IMG/VR virus record: IMGVR_UViG_3300036851_000098
Span: 1-64,000 of that record
Length of the DNA: 64,000 nt
Origin: a virus
Strand: one strand, 5' to 3'
The notes below the pieces were generated by a model. That model ran no database searches, was not told where the DNA came from, and saw nothing but the letters and a program-made list of their open reading frames with translations. The first letter of the stretch is position 1; each line of letters starts with the position of its first letter. The position numbers were made by a program, and so were the translations under genes. Below are positions 7,596-15,095 of this stretch, one piece after another.

Positions 7596-7621
7596 TTCGC
7601 GAAAAATTCACGTCATAAAAT
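7596..7621 (+). promoter_or_regulatory. TTCGCG-N14-TAAAAT promoter 7
   Basis: Starts directly after the stop codon of the HTH gene. TTCGCG and TTCACG half-sites lie 11 bases apart, and TAAAAT is at 7616. It leads into a noncoding RNA with twin hairpins. Confidence 0.75.
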
Positions 7622-7627
7622 GAGAAG

Positions 7628-7733
7628 AACCCTATCTATGTGTTTATGATCTCACAGGCACTCATAAACTAAATAGCAAAGATAGGGGGACCATGATCCC
7701 ACAGGCACTCATGGTCTCTTCTTATTTTTTCTG
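7628..7733 (+). ncRNA. Twin-hairpin structured RNA with repeated loop
   Basis: Two hairpins carry an almost identical 12-base loop: GTTTATGA/TCATAAAC around TCTCACAGGCAC (7642-7669) and GACCATGA/TCATGGTC around TCCCACAGGCAC (7689-7716). CCCTATC (7630-7636) pairs with GATAGGG (7681-7687) and encloses the first hairpin. The second hairpin is followed by a T-rich tract, so it doubles as terminator. No ORF is present. The conserved loop with diverged but compensated stems is strong evidence for a functional RNA. Confidence 0.75.
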
Positions 7734-7756
7734 AGACCCCAAATTAGGAGGACGAA

Positions 7757-8077
7757 GTGATTCACGAGGAACGGATCCTACAGATTGATGTGGAGGTGAA
7801 AAAACTAAGAAGCAATATTCGTGAACTGTTGAAAGAACGGCGTAGTCTCGTACGATCGGAGTATACGGGATCAGCAAAAACCTGGAGAAACGAGATTATC
7901 ACAATTCTTGACTGCTATCCAGGAGCATCTCGACAGAACATCGTAGATGGACTAAGTTCTTATATTTCCTCAAAGATGCTTACAAACGTGCTTACCACGT
8001 TGCGGCGTCATGGGGAAATCGAGAATCGAGGAACAAAGAAAAATCCGCAGTGGTATATCAAAGAGACCCCAAACTAG
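7757..8077 (+). CDS. Winged-helix protein with coiled-coil N-terminus
   Basis: 106 aa, GTG start after AGGAGGACGAA. Residues 1-35 form a charged coiled coil. The rest has a winged-helix pattern: EIITILDCYPGASRQNIVDGL, then VLTTLRRHGEIENRG and a wing ending in WYIKE. Likely a DNA-binding regulator. The GAGACCCCAAATTAGGAGG leader precedes it. Confidence 0.6.
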   Translation: MIHEERILQIDVEVKKLRSNIRELLKERRSLVRSEYTGSAKTWRNEIITILDCYPGASRQNIVDGLSSYISSKMLTNVLTTLRRHGEIENRGTKKNPQWYIKETPN

Positions 8078-8086
8078 GAGGACGTC

Positions 8087-8254
8087 ATGAAGATCAAACT
8101 CGATCCTCCGGTCGACGGAGTTGACGTCAACATCCACGTAGGACTTCCAACCCAAGATCTTGAGGATCTGATTGACAAAATCACCGATGCGGCCGTCACC
8201 ATTGTGGTGGCGGTCACTGTCGGCGGTATCCTCAAGCACATATTTACTAAGTAA
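8087..8254 (+). CDS. Small protein with C-terminal TM helix
   Basis: 55 aa, ATG after the GAGACCCCAAACTAGGAGG leader. Soluble first half, then a hydrophobic helix (AAVTIVVAVTVGGIL). A tail-anchored layout; function unknown. Confidence 0.6.
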   Translation: MKIKLDPPVDGVDVNIHVGLPTQDLEDLIDKITDAAVTIVVAVTVGGILKHIFTK

Positions 8255-8264
8255 AGGAGAAGTC

Positions 8265-8450
8265 ATGGAGCGTAAGCGCGTCAAGCTGGCAGTGTACGTC
8301 GATCTCGATCCGGTTCCCGGAACGTTCCACTCGGCGGAATCTGCGCAGAATACAGTGCGGAGGCTGCTTAAGCAAAGCATCCCGCATTACAACCCTCTCG
8401 TGTCGATTGAGTCGTATGATACAGAGCAGCAGAAAGAGCTTCAATCATGA
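8265..8450 (+). CDS. Hypothetical protein
   Basis: 61 aa, ATG after AAAGGAGAAGTC. Beta-alpha pattern: KLAVYVDLDPVPGTFHSAES then an amphipathic helix and NPLVSIES. ATGA overlap with the next gene. Similar short proteins are widespread in actinophages; no function known to me. Confidence 0.6.
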   Translation: MERKRVKLAVYVDLDPVPGTFHSAESAQNTVRRLLKQSIPHYNPLVSIESYDTEQQKELQS

Positions 8451-8839
8451 AATTTCGTGGGGTTTTTCATCCGTCTTATAACCCGGAGATCCGTGGGTTT
8501 AATCAAGATGGCGGGGAATTTTACATCGGCTTCTTCACCGATGATGATAGTTCAGATGGAATGATCCAGATTAAACTTACTGTCTGGGCTCCAGATTCCC
8601 CTACTCACAATACCTTTGCTTCGCTACGTGTGTACCATGATGGCATCAAGGTTCTCCGTGAACTAGAAAAGCGTGGATTTCTCAAGTTGTTCGAAGAACT
8701 CAAGGCATCCACGTTTTACGACGTGGTGCAATGCTTCGTTTGGTGTAATATTCCCATTATGTATCACGGTGGGGATGAGTACAAGGAGATGACTCCGCGC
8801 AAGATTTACCAGTTACTGTATGAAGAGCAGATCACGTAA
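8447..8839 (+). CDS. Hypothetical protein
   Basis: 130 aa, acidic and aromatic, mixed alpha/beta, no TM helices. Its start overlaps the previous stop and its end overlaps the next ATG (TAATG), so it is part of a translationally coupled trio at 8265-9159. Unrecognised. Confidence 0.55.
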   Translation: MKFRGVFHPSYNPEIRGFNQDGGEFYIGFFTDDDSSDGMIQIKLTVWAPDSPTHNTFASLRVYHDGIKVLRELEKRGFLKLFEELKASTFYDVVQCFVWCNIPIMYHGGDEYKEMTPRKIYQLLYEEQIT

Positions 8840-9159
8840 TGCCCAAAGTACCCCAAAAGTCTTGGCGAGGACGCGAGTTTCCTCTTGACAAGCATCTGAA
8901 AGACATTCGCGCGGTACGAGTGAGCGCTATCGAAGAAGAGTTGGTGAATCGTGGCTTCTGGTACGTTCAAGTCAAAGGAGACAACGGAGAATTCAGAATT
9001 CGATGTCGGTGCGGAGACATCCGCCCATGGATTGAACATCACTTCGAACAACAGACTCTCTTAGATTTCACCATATTTCCATACAAATGGGATGTTGGTA
9101 GTAAGTTAGATGTAGTCAACATCTTCGTCAAGGCGAAGGTGCACAAACTCGCGACGTAA
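8839..9159 (+). CDS. Hypothetical protein with CRCG motif
   Basis: 106 aa. It contains IRCRCGDIRPW, a possible half of a metal site, and a preceding basic stretch. The final codons contain the CTCGCG element of the next promoter, so gene end and promoter overlap. Function unknown. Confidence 0.55.
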   Translation: MPKVPQKSWRGREFPLDKHLKDIRAVRVSAIEEELVNRGFWYVQVKGDNGEFRIRCRCGDIRPWIEHHFEQQTLLDFTIFPYKWDVGSKLDVVNIFVKAKVHKLAT

Positions 9160-9173
9160 ACATGCTGTATAAT
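9148..9173 (+). promoter_or_regulatory. CTCGCG-N14-TATAAT promoter 8
   Basis: CTCGCG within the end of the previous gene, 14-base spacer, perfect TATAAT at 9168. Leads into a folded leader RNA. Confidence 0.7.
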
Positions 9174-9297
9174 GAAAGGTATCAACTCGATACTGTTGTG
9201 TAACGAACTCTGAGCGCAGAGTCCAGACCTTTCTTCCACGTCCCTTTACGGGGCGACTAGCCTTAACCGGCGAAAGCCCCGTTCACGGGCTCATATT
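9174..9297 (+). ncRNA. Structured leader RNA with alternative terminator
   Basis: GAAAGGT (9174-9180) pairs with ACCTTTC (9227-9233). It encloses hairpins GTATC/GATAC (9079+100 to 9193) and ACTCTG/CAGAGT (9207-9222). Downstream, CGGGGC (9249-9254) can pair with GCCCCG (9276-9281), but the same bases can instead form CCCG-TTCA-CGGG (9278-9289), which precedes a T-rich tract. The two folds exclude each other, an attenuator or riboswitch-like arrangement before the gene at 9322. The start site would fall near 9180, so the outer stem may be incomplete. Confidence 0.55.
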
Positions 9298-9321
9298 TTT
9301 TCCAACTACAAGGAGATTGAA

Positions 9322-9480
9322 GTGCAGCAGAAGAGGGCCAAGCAGCTCTATCGGATTCCGATAGAGTTTTCGAACGGGATGACCCGCACCGTCAAGGTGA
9401 AGGCGAAGGATCGCGAGACCGCTGAGGCCCGCGCTTTGAAGTTCCACCCCAATGCCATCGGGGTGAAGCGAGGTGACTGA
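9322..9480 (+). CDS. Small basic protein
   Basis: 52 aa, GTG after AAGGAGATTGAA. Beta-strand and helix pattern (LYRIPIEFSN, TVKVKAKDRETAEARALKFHP) typical of small phage proteins with a KAxxxxEAxxxA helix. Lies downstream of the structured leader, which may control it. Confidence 0.65.
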   Translation: MQQKRAKQLYRIPIEFSNGMTRTVKVKAKDRETAEARALKFHPNAIGVKRGD

Positions 9481-9733
9481 TTTTCGTAAGAAGCGTGAAT
9501 GGGGAGATGACGAGGAGCGAGTTTGCGACGGTTCGCTTATTTTGCTCACAGGTAAGTATATCCTTCCCGTGGACGAGTCTCCAACTCAAGTTCGGAACAT
9601 CATGGATACGTCCGACGAGAACGAGATGGTCACGTTTCACCACCACTACGATCCCGAAGTAGAGGTGTATGCTCGAAACTGCGAGATAATCGCAATAAAC
9701 GCTCGATGGACAAAGGTGGAAAATCGTGAATAG
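9473..9733 (+). CDS. Hypothetical protein
   Basis: 86 aa, GTG start overlapping the preceding gene by eight bases, RBS GAAGCGAGG. Acidic, His cluster FHHHYDP, no known domain. Confidence 0.55.
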   Translation: MTDFRKKREWGDDEERVCDGSLILLTGKYILPVDESPTQVRNIMDTSDENEMVTFHHHYDPEVEVYARNCEIIAINARWTKVENRE

Positions 9734-9902
9734 GTTCCTGTACAGCGAAAACAGCACCTCCGGTCCGTACCCGGTCTATATTCCGGTGCGTCGGCGCAAG
9801 CGCTACGGGGTCTTCAAGTTCTTCTTCGACTGCCTTCTGGTGTTCATCACCGGAGGGCTCTGGCTCATCTGGATTTTTGTTCGTGAGATGAGAAGGCGGT
9901 AA
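9726..9902 (+). CDS. Small basic membrane protein
   Basis: 58 aa, GTG start overlapping the previous gene. A basic stretch RRRKRYG precedes a TM helix (FFFDCLLVFITGGLWLIWIFV) and a basic tail REMRRR. Function unknown. Confidence 0.6.
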   Translation: MNRFLYSENSTSGPYPVYIPVRRRKRYGVFKFFFDCLLVFITGGLWLIWIFVREMRRR

Positions 9903-10084
9903 TGGACTCCATCACTCAAGAAGCTCTTCAACATTTTGAGGCATCCCTAATTCGGGCATGCCTCGAAAAGATTCGTCCTGACGTAAAAGACGAAGACCCA
10001 ATGCTTCGAGAACTGTACGAAGACGCAATCAAGGCAGGACGTATCCGCGAACCTCTCGAGACTACGATGAAGGAAAGGTCTTGA
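9902..10084 (+). CDS. Hypothetical protein
   Basis: 60 aa, TAATG overlap with the previous gene. Soluble, helical, charged. No known motif. Confidence 0.5.
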   Translation: MDSITQEALQHFEASLIRACLEKIRPDVKDEDPMLRELYEDAIKAGRIREPLETTMKERS

Positions 10085-10407
10085 TGCTCAGTTCTGAAAC
10101 ATGTGAGTGTGGTCATACGCTGGGGAGTCATCCCCCACATCCTGATCATCCTTTCGCTTGGCCTTGTCGGAGCTGCCAATGTTCCGAGTACAAGGCTACG
10201 CCACAACGTATAATGGTCTTTGACTCCGTCGAGTGGGAGAAGGCTGGATACGATCGGCCAGAAGGAAACGATCGGTTCTATCACTCAGCGGAGATCCTCG
10301 AAGTAAGTGGTTTCGGGATTGAGCAAGTAGCAACTATCAAGTTCGAACATGACGGTCGTATCAGTCGTGGTCACTTTACCTCGGCTATGAAAGAGATCGA
10401 GTCATGA
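10084..10407 (+). CDS. Putative zinc-binding protein
   Basis: 107 aa, overlapping TGATG start. CECGH near residue 9 and CRSCQC near residue 30 with a His-rich loop form a likely zinc site. The C-terminal part is beta-rich. Function unknown. Confidence 0.55.
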   Translation: MLSSETCECGHTLGSHPPHPDHPFAWPCRSCQCSEYKATPQRIMVFDSVEWEKAGYDRPEGNDRFYHSAEILEVSGFGIEQVATIKFEHDGRISRGHFTSAMKEIES

Positions 10408-10514
10408 CGTGGACATATTTGATCTTCGGCGTGATCATCTGGTACATCGGAAAGATGCTCTGGTGGATCATCCAGGACCGTCGTGAAAGCTCGCGGCAAA
10501 ATCACGGCACTTAA
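10404..10514 (+). CDS. 36-aa single-TM peptide
   Basis: ATGA overlap with the previous gene. Trp-rich TM helix (TYLIFGVIIWYIGKMLWWII) then a basic tail. Followed directly by a terminator. Confidence 0.6.
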   Translation: MTWTYLIFGVIIWYIGKMLWWIIQDRRESSRQNHGT

Positions 10515-10520
10515 TAGGAG

Positions 10521-10553
10521 GGCCCAGAGTACGTTTCTGGGCCTTCTATTTTT
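10521..10553 (+). terminator. Intrinsic terminator
   Basis: GGCCCAGA (10521-10528) pairs with TCTGGGCC (10536-10543), followed by a T-rich tail. Confidence 0.85.
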
Positions 10554-10580
10554 GTCCCCAAATTAAGGAGTTCCAGGAGA

Positions 10581-11378
10581 GTGCAGCTTCTCAATGATGT
10601 ACGGCAGAAGGCTGGAGAGTTCGTCTCAGCCAATGCTGCCGTTCTACTTACTGGTGGTGGCGTGGTCGGTACGGTCGCCACCGGCCTGGTCGCCTGGAGA
10701 GGCGGCTACAAGACGGCCGAGAAGATCGGTAACGATAAGGTTCAAGATCTTGCAGACCAGCTTTCGGTTGACTCTGAAGCATATGCTTCTGCCGATCTGG
10801 ATAAGTGGGACAAAGCCAAGATCGCGATTCCTCAGGCTTTGCCTCCGATCGTCATCGGTGGTGCCACGATCGCCAGCATCATCATGGGCCACAAGGTGTC
10901 TGCCCAGAAGGCTGCGGCTTTGGCAGCTGCCTACGGCCTCGCTGAGCGTAACCTGTCGGAGTACAAGGCCAAGGTCGAGGAAAAACTCACTGGCCCGAAG
11001 AAGACTGCCATCGAGGACGAGATTGCGCAGGATCGAGTGACCAGAACATCAGGTCACGAGAACATTGTCATCGTGGAGGGTGAGGTTCTCTGTTTCGACG
11101 AGCCTACCGGAAGATATTTCCGAAGCACGATGGAGGACATCAAGACCGCGGTTAACTCGACAAACGCAGAGATCCTCAACCACGAGTTCGCAAATGCCAG
11201 CTTCTTCTACGAGGAGCTCGGCCTGCCCGCCACGACGTGGACAGACGAGGTCGGCTGGAACCACGATCAACTCCTGGATCTGAAGTATTCCACGGTGCTG
11301 ACACCGGACAACAAGCCGTGCATCTCGATCGACTTCAAGGTGCTACCCAAGGCGGAGTACGTCCCAAAGCACTACTAG
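10581..11378 (+). CDS. DUF6353-like membrane protein
   Basis: 265 aa, GTG after CAGGAGA. Two hydrophobic segments (about residues 21-40 and 90-110), then an Ala-rich helix and a soluble beta-rich domain. The order matches the phage DUF6353 family, and the protein is a paralogue of the 314-aa one at 16432 (shared AAYGLAERNLSEYKAKVEE-like helix). Likely a membrane-anchored infection protein; function unknown. Confidence 0.7.
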   Translation: MQLLNDVRQKAGEFVSANAAVLLTGGGVVGTVATGLVAWRGGYKTAEKIGNDKVQDLADQLSVDSEAYASADLDKWDKAKIAIPQALPPIVIGGATIASIIMGHKVSAQKAAALAAAYGLAERNLSEYKAKVEEKLTGPKKTAIEDEIAQDRVTRTSGHENIVIVEGEVLCFDEPTGRYFRSTMEDIKTAVNSTNAEILNHEFANASFFYEELGLPATTWTDEVGWNHDQLLDLKYSTVLTPDNKPCISIDFKVLPKAEYVPKHY

Positions 11379-11889
11379 ACCGACTCGAAGCGCCCGAGCT
11401 CCGATTGCTTCCTTGGTATATCCTTGGGGGTGATCGGAGGAGTCGGTCCGAGGATACTCGGGTCACTTTTTTGCATAAACCGCAAAAGCAAATAGTAACA
11501 CAGGATTATCCGAAGAAACGCAACGAAAGGCCATATCAGCGGCGTTGGTCGGGTAGAGGAAAACGAGAGCTAAGGCAGGCTCGTAGAAATGTTCTCTAGA
11601 TGGGTTGGTGTAGGCAAGTTAGGGTAAGCAAGAACAGTACGATGAGTCCCCTATACCTATCGAAATCTGTCGGGTCCTGAGGGAATGGCGCTCGATCAGC
11701 TAATCGAGGAAGCCGGTCGCTAGAATCCATGCGGGGATCCGGTAGGAAGCTCGATAGACCCGGTATCATCGTATATTAAGATGGCTTTGATATCGGGCAT
11801 GAGGCTATCGAGAGTGGTCGGCATAAGGACTTAGATGCCTCTCCCTTAGCGCGGACCATATATTTGTCAACTGAAGTAAGGAGAGCGAA
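11379..11889 (+). ncRNA. Long folded noncoding region A
   Basis: There is no coding frame here. CCGACTC (11380-11386) pairs with GAGTCGG (11440-11446), and CTCCGAT (11399-11405) with ATCGGAG (11433-11439). They enclose the motif CTTGGTATATCCTTGGGGG, which recurs in regions B and E. A terminator-type hairpin follows at 11448. The remaining 400 bases are purine rich, stop-rich in all frames, and contain further possible pairings. Candidate long structured RNA of unknown family. Confidence 0.5.
11448..11472 (+). terminator. Intrinsic terminator inside region A
   Basis: CCGAG-GATA-CTCGG followed by GTCACTTTTTT. It could end the 10581 gene transcript, so the rest of region A would need another promoter or read-through. 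Confidence 0.7.
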
Positions 11890-12003
11890 GTGCACAAGAT
11901 GCTCGCCTGGCTCCGCCCTCGTCGGCGGTCGCGGCGTGACAAGCTGGCTCAGAAGTTCGGAGAGTTCTTCGGACGGGCCCTATCTCAGAAGCGGAGGAAG
12001 TAG
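11890..12003 (+). CDS. 37-aa very basic protein
   Basis: GTG after AAGGAGAGCGAA. About 16 Arg/Lys residues, including RPRRRSRR and QKRRK, around an amphipathic helix. Probably nucleic-acid or membrane binding. Adjacent to the next ATG. Confidence 0.6.
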   Translation: MHKMLAWLRPRRRSRRDKLAQKFGEFFGRALSQKRRK

Positions 12004-12456
12004 ATGCAGATCCAGATGCGGGTGATTGTTGCGATCGGCGCAGCATATTTCATCGGCTACAGCCGAGGCGTGACGGCGTCGAACAACCTGGGAACCCAGA
12101 TCGGAGAAGGACTCAACAAGGTCGGCGATGGGCTCAAGGCCCTCGCTATTGAGCTTGGAGTCGACTTCAAGAAGTACCAGGAGGAGAAGGAGGAGTTCGA
12201 TCAGAACATCGTCATGAGCGACTCCTATACCGTGGAGGAGAAGATCCGGCGTATGGGTATGCGACGAGATCTTTATCGATCCGACGATCAGATCGCAGAG
12301 AAACTGAACACCACAGTGGAGGACGTAAAGCGTATTCTTGATGAAGGAGCGGTTTCTGACATCGAAGGAGACGTCGTCGACTCCACCGTGGATGAGGACG
12401 TCCGCGCAGCAGCGCTCGGAGAACCGCCGGAAAAGCCCGGCTCAGACGCCACCTGA
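12004..12456 (+). CDS. Hypothetical membrane-anchored protein
   Basis: 150 aa. N-terminal hydrophobic segment (VIVAIGAAYFIGYSRG), a long charged helix, then an HTH-like part around DDQIAEKLNTTVEDVKRIL and an acidic tail. Directly follows the basic 37-aa gene. Confidence 0.55.
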   Translation: MQIQMRVIVAIGAAYFIGYSRGVTASNNLGTQIGEGLNKVGDGLKALAIELGVDFKKYQEEKEEFDQNIVMSDSYTVEEKIRRMGMRRDLYRSDDQIAEKLNTTVEDVKRILDEGAVSDIEGDVVDSTVDEDVRAAALGEPPEKPGSDAT

Positions 12457-12459
12457 ATC

Positions 12460-12741
12460 ATGAACGGGCCTTCCCCAATTATTCCGCCCTGGAATAAGCC
12501 ATATTCCGAGTGGAATCGCATGCAGCTAGACGCTGGTCTCCTCGCTTGCGACGAGTATCGATGGAAGAACCTCGAGCGACAAATCCGACAGGAAATCGCA
12601 GAACGCGATCAAACAAACAGGTGTTCTAACTGCGGTTCTAAAGCTTGCGGTATGTCCATATTCACCAAGCAGTTTCACTGTGATGAATGCGGTCATACGC
12701 AAGAAGCGAGCCAGGACGCGTATCTCAAGGAACTACTTTAA
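12460..12741 (+). CDS. Zinc-ribbon protein
   Basis: 93 aa. CSNCGSKACG and FHCDECGHTQE form a C-terminal zinc ribbon (two CxxC knuckles). N-terminus is Pro/Trp rich. Weak RBS. Possibly nucleic-acid binding. Confidence 0.6.
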   Translation: MNGPSPIIPPWNKPYSEWNRMQLDAGLLACDEYRWKNLERQIRQEIAERDQTNRCSNCGSKACGMSIFTKQFHCDECGHTQEASQDAYLKELL

Positions 12742-12758
12742 AGGAGAGTGAAGTAAAG

Positions 12759-13064
12759 ATGGATGAGCAGGAAAAGGCCGCCGCCAAGGAGCTCGCCGGT
12801 CGTGGTGTGCGTCAGGCCAGGCATGCAGCGAAGAACACGGCCAAGGCCACCGCATACGCCGCCGATGCCATCGGTGACGACATCCAGGAGGGTGCGGAGA
12901 AGGTTGTCGAGGCTGGAAAGCGCATCAACCCGAAGGCACTGACCTTCATCTCGAGCGAGACCGGAATGGGCTTCCTGGCACTTGCTCTCGGTGTTGGAGC
13001 ATTCGCGTTCGCCGGTCGTCGATTCAGCGGCGCTATCGCAGCCCGTAAGCAGGTTGTCAAGTAG
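12759..13064 (+). CDS. Small membrane protein with long N-terminal helix
   Basis: 101 aa, ATG after AAAGGAGAGTGAAG. Ala/Lys-rich amphipathic helix (residues 5-50) followed by a TM segment (MGFLALALGVGAFAFAG) and a basic tail. Part of the conserved core block. Confidence 0.6.
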   Translation: MDEQEKAAAKELAGRGVRQARHAAKNTAKATAYAADAIGDDIQEGAEKVVEAGKRINPKALTFISSETGMGFLALALGVGAFAFAGRRFSGAIAARKQVVK

Positions 13065-13387
13065 TGAAGGTCGACCAATTCGAGCACATCCTGGATGCGC
13101 AAATCAAACGTGTCCAGGCTGTGCTGGTCGCTAAACGCGACGAATATGCAGACGAAGATGTATTGGCAAATTTCAAGCACTCTGCCCATATGCGGGAATG
13201 TGGTCTTCCGCAAGCTGTCGAAGGCATGATGATCAAGCACACGACTTCGATCTACACCATGCTTCGAAGCGAAAAAGCATATCCGATAGAACTTTGGGAT
13301 GAGAAGATCACCGACCACATCAACTACCTCATCCTGCTCAAAGCCTGTCTTCACGAAAACGTCGATAACCCGCAGCTGGAGGTCTAG
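13064..13387 (+). CDS. DUF1599-like protein
   Basis: 107 aa, GTG overlapping the previous stop. The pattern RDEYADEDVLANFKHSA, GMMIKHTTSI, WDEKITDHINYLILLKA matches phage proteins of the DUF1599 (nucleotide-modification-associated) type. Exact biochemical role unknown; assignment rests on motif memory. Confidence 0.6.
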   Translation: MKVDQFEHILDAQIKRVQAVLVAKRDEYADEDVLANFKHSAHMRECGLPQAVEGMMIKHTTSIYTMLRSEKAYPIELWDEKITDHINYLILLKACLHENVDNPQLEV

Positions 13388-14067
13388 TGCTAAAGAAGAC
13401 CGTAACGTACGAGAACCCGTTCACTGAAGAAGAAGTGACTGAGGTTCATTACTTCCATATTTCCAAGGCCGACATGATCAAGCTGGAAATGTCGGAGCAC
13501 AAGAGGCGATACACCGGCACGGATGGCAAGGAGTACACAGGCTGGATGGCCAAGCTTCAACGAATTGTCGACTCCGAAGACGGCAGGGGCATCATGGAGG
13601 AGCTCGAGGATATTCTTCGACGTTCCTACGGCCGCAAGGATGGTGACTTCTTTCGAAAGTCTCCTGAAATTTTGGCAAACTTCGAGGACTCTGGTGCGTT
13701 CGGACAAGTTTTGTTCGAGCTCTGCACTAGCGCTGATATTGCTGCCGACTTCGTTAACCAGGTCTTTCCGAAGAACCTGGAGCAAGTTGCTGCTGAGGTC
13801 GCTGCTCTCGCAAAGGCCGAGGAGACCAAGAGCGAGGACACCCCAACTGAGACAGCCGATATTTCTGAGGAGAGGCAGAAGCGACTGGAAAGGCTGAAGA
13901 GTCTCGAAGATTCGGAAGCTAAGCCGGATGCGGATGCAGAGCGTCGATCGGTCATTTTCAAGGCTACGCCTCAGGATCCGGTTACACTCACTCGGGCTGA
14001 GATGCTCGAGATGGACAACGGACAACTTCAACGCGGCCTAACAGACGGCCGCTACAAGCTCTCCTAG
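13387..14067 (+). CDS. Tail-assembly-chaperone-like protein
   Basis: 226 aa, GTG start overlapping the previous stop. The first 130 residues (KKTVTYENPFTEEEVTEVHY, SKADMIKLEM, LFELCTSADIAADFVNQVFP) resemble tail assembly chaperones of Gram-positive siphophages. An acidic Lys/Glu-rich tail follows. Such proteins normally precede the tape measure gene, but here no tape measure follows; folded region B does. Function is therefore tentative. Confidence 0.55.
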   Translation: MLKKTVTYENPFTEEEVTEVHYFHISKADMIKLEMSEHKRRYTGTDGKEYTGWMAKLQRIVDSEDGRGIMEELEDILRRSYGRKDGDFFRKSPEILANFEDSGAFGQVLFELCTSADIAADFVNQVFPKNLEQVAAEVAALAKAEETKSEDTPTETADISEERQKRLERLKSLEDSEAKPDADAERRSVIFKATPQDPVTLTRAEMLEMDNGQLQRGLTDGRYKLS

Positions 14068-14592
14068 AGAGGTGGGGTCTCACCCAAGGGGTACCAGCGA
14101 TTAAAGCGCTCGGTAGTAGTCAATAACAGCAAATGGCACGATCTGGTTCCCTCCCGTCCCTAGATCGTCCGTATGTGTCTCTTGGGCCCATATTTAAAGA
14201 AGTAGGGACCCCGACGTAGGTGTCAAGCTCTTCAAAAGAGGGAGCGGCCTATAGGAAGCGGGGGAGCCAGATAGGGGACTGCGAAACAGGCCATAAGGCT
14301 AACTTCGCGGTGATATCGCAACCAGTGGGAGGCGATAGGGTGACTCTGGCCCGGTTTAAATGCCCTAGTGAATCGGTCCTGGGCTAAGGATCGCGGACAA
14401 GACAGGCGGAGTTCGAATCTCCGTACAGGGTTGCCTCCTGTATATGGAATTGTAACTTGTTCTCTGGGTATATTCTTGAGGGGGTCCGCGTGCTGCAACA
14501 CGCACGACCACAAAACGACAGCAGCCAGTGCCTGGGTGCTCGATACCTCGTCCCTCCCGGGGGCTTGGCGATTGCGCCCTCAAGATCCATAT
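14068..14592 (+). ncRNA. Long folded noncoding region B
   Basis: Noncoding in all frames. Visible helices are ACGATCT/AGATCGT (14138-14168), CGGAG-TTCGAAT-CTCCG (14407-14423), identical in form to a tRNA T-arm, and GCGTG/CACGC (14488-14503). The motif CTGGGTATATTCTTGAGGGGG (14464-14484), written here as CTGGGTATAT plus TCTTGAGGGGG, matches region A and E elements. I could not build a full tRNA or tmRNA around the T-arm. Candidate structured RNA. Confidence 0.5.
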
Positions 14593-14618
14593 TTCGCGTA
14601 AAATTCACGCATAATAAT
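14593..14618 (+). promoter_or_regulatory. TTCGCG-N14-AATAAT promoter 9
   Basis: TTCGCG and TTCACG half-sites lie 11 bases apart, then AATAAT and GAGACCC. CATATTT sits directly upstream at the edge of region B. Confidence 0.7.
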
Positions 14619-14651
14619 GAGACCCTAAAATCTATTCAAGGAGTATTTTTC

Positions 14652-14942
14652 ATGCTTGACCGAATCGACTTCACGCCCCGTGGCGTTGCGAAGTTCGTAG
14701 TCAACGCCGCCGTCGCCGCGAAGGTTTCAGCAACCACTGTCAATGCTATCGACGAGAACACCAGGTACGACAAGGACAACTTCCTCGTCGGTACCACCGG
14801 TACGCTCGTCGGTGCATATGTCAGCGCCAAGCTGGAACCGCTCACGGACAAGGCCGTCGACCTGACCGCTGACTTCATCACCGCCCAGCGCGAGAAGTAC
14901 GAGACCAGAAGGTCTGAAAAGAACACTGCCGAAAAGGCTTAG
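14652..14942 (+). CDS. Hypothetical helical protein
   Basis: 96 aa, ATG after AAGGAGTATTTTTC. Ala/Val-rich helices and a Gly-rich turn (LVGTTGTLVGAYVSAKL) that could insert in membrane; basic C-terminus. Own promoter and terminator. Confidence 0.6.
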   Translation: MLDRIDFTPRGVAKFVVNAAVAAKVSATTVNAIDENTRYDKDNFLVGTTGTLVGAYVSAKLEPLTDKAVDLTADFITAQREKYETRRSEKNTAEKA

Positions 14943-14952
14943 TTCTCAGAAA

Positions 14953-14980
14953 GGGAGGCCCTAACACAGCTTCTCTTTTT
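14953..14980 (+). terminator. Intrinsic terminator
   Basis: Imperfect hairpin GGGAGGCC/GCTTCTC around CTAACACA, followed by T5; overlaps the next promoter. Confidence 0.65.
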
Positions 14981-15004
14981 CGCGTGAAAATCACTCTCTT
15001 TAAT
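14979..15004 (+). promoter_or_regulatory. TTCGCG-N14-TTTAAT promoter 10
   Basis: TTCGCG starts in the T-tract of the previous terminator. TTTAAT at 14999 leads into a structured noncoding RNA. Confidence 0.65.
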
Positions 15005-15095
15005 AGAAGAATAGATAATTTCCGCGCTTCCTTTGGAAGCAGTCTACTGGTGGCGGAATTAAAAAGACTATTACCAGCATCTGCTCTTCTCTTTT
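15005..15095 (+). ncRNA. Pseudoknot-capable structured RNA
   Basis: GCTTCC-TTT-GGAAGC (15026-15040) is a perfect hairpin. TTCCGC (15020-15025) pairs with GCGGAA (15053-15058) around it. AGTCT (15041-15045) inside that loop can pair with AGACT (15065-15069) outside, or CTGGT (15047-15051) with ACCAG (15073-15077), giving pseudoknots. AGAAGA/TCTTCT could close the ends; a T5 tract ends the unit. No ORF. Confidence 0.6.

Noticed and set aside
14407-14430. tRNA-like T-arm (CGGAG-TTCGAAT-CTCCG)
   Set aside because: The 3' acceptor bases TACAGGG lack a complementary CCCTGTA at the right distance, and no D-arm or anticodon arm of proper size could be built. Not annotated as tRNA or tmRNA.
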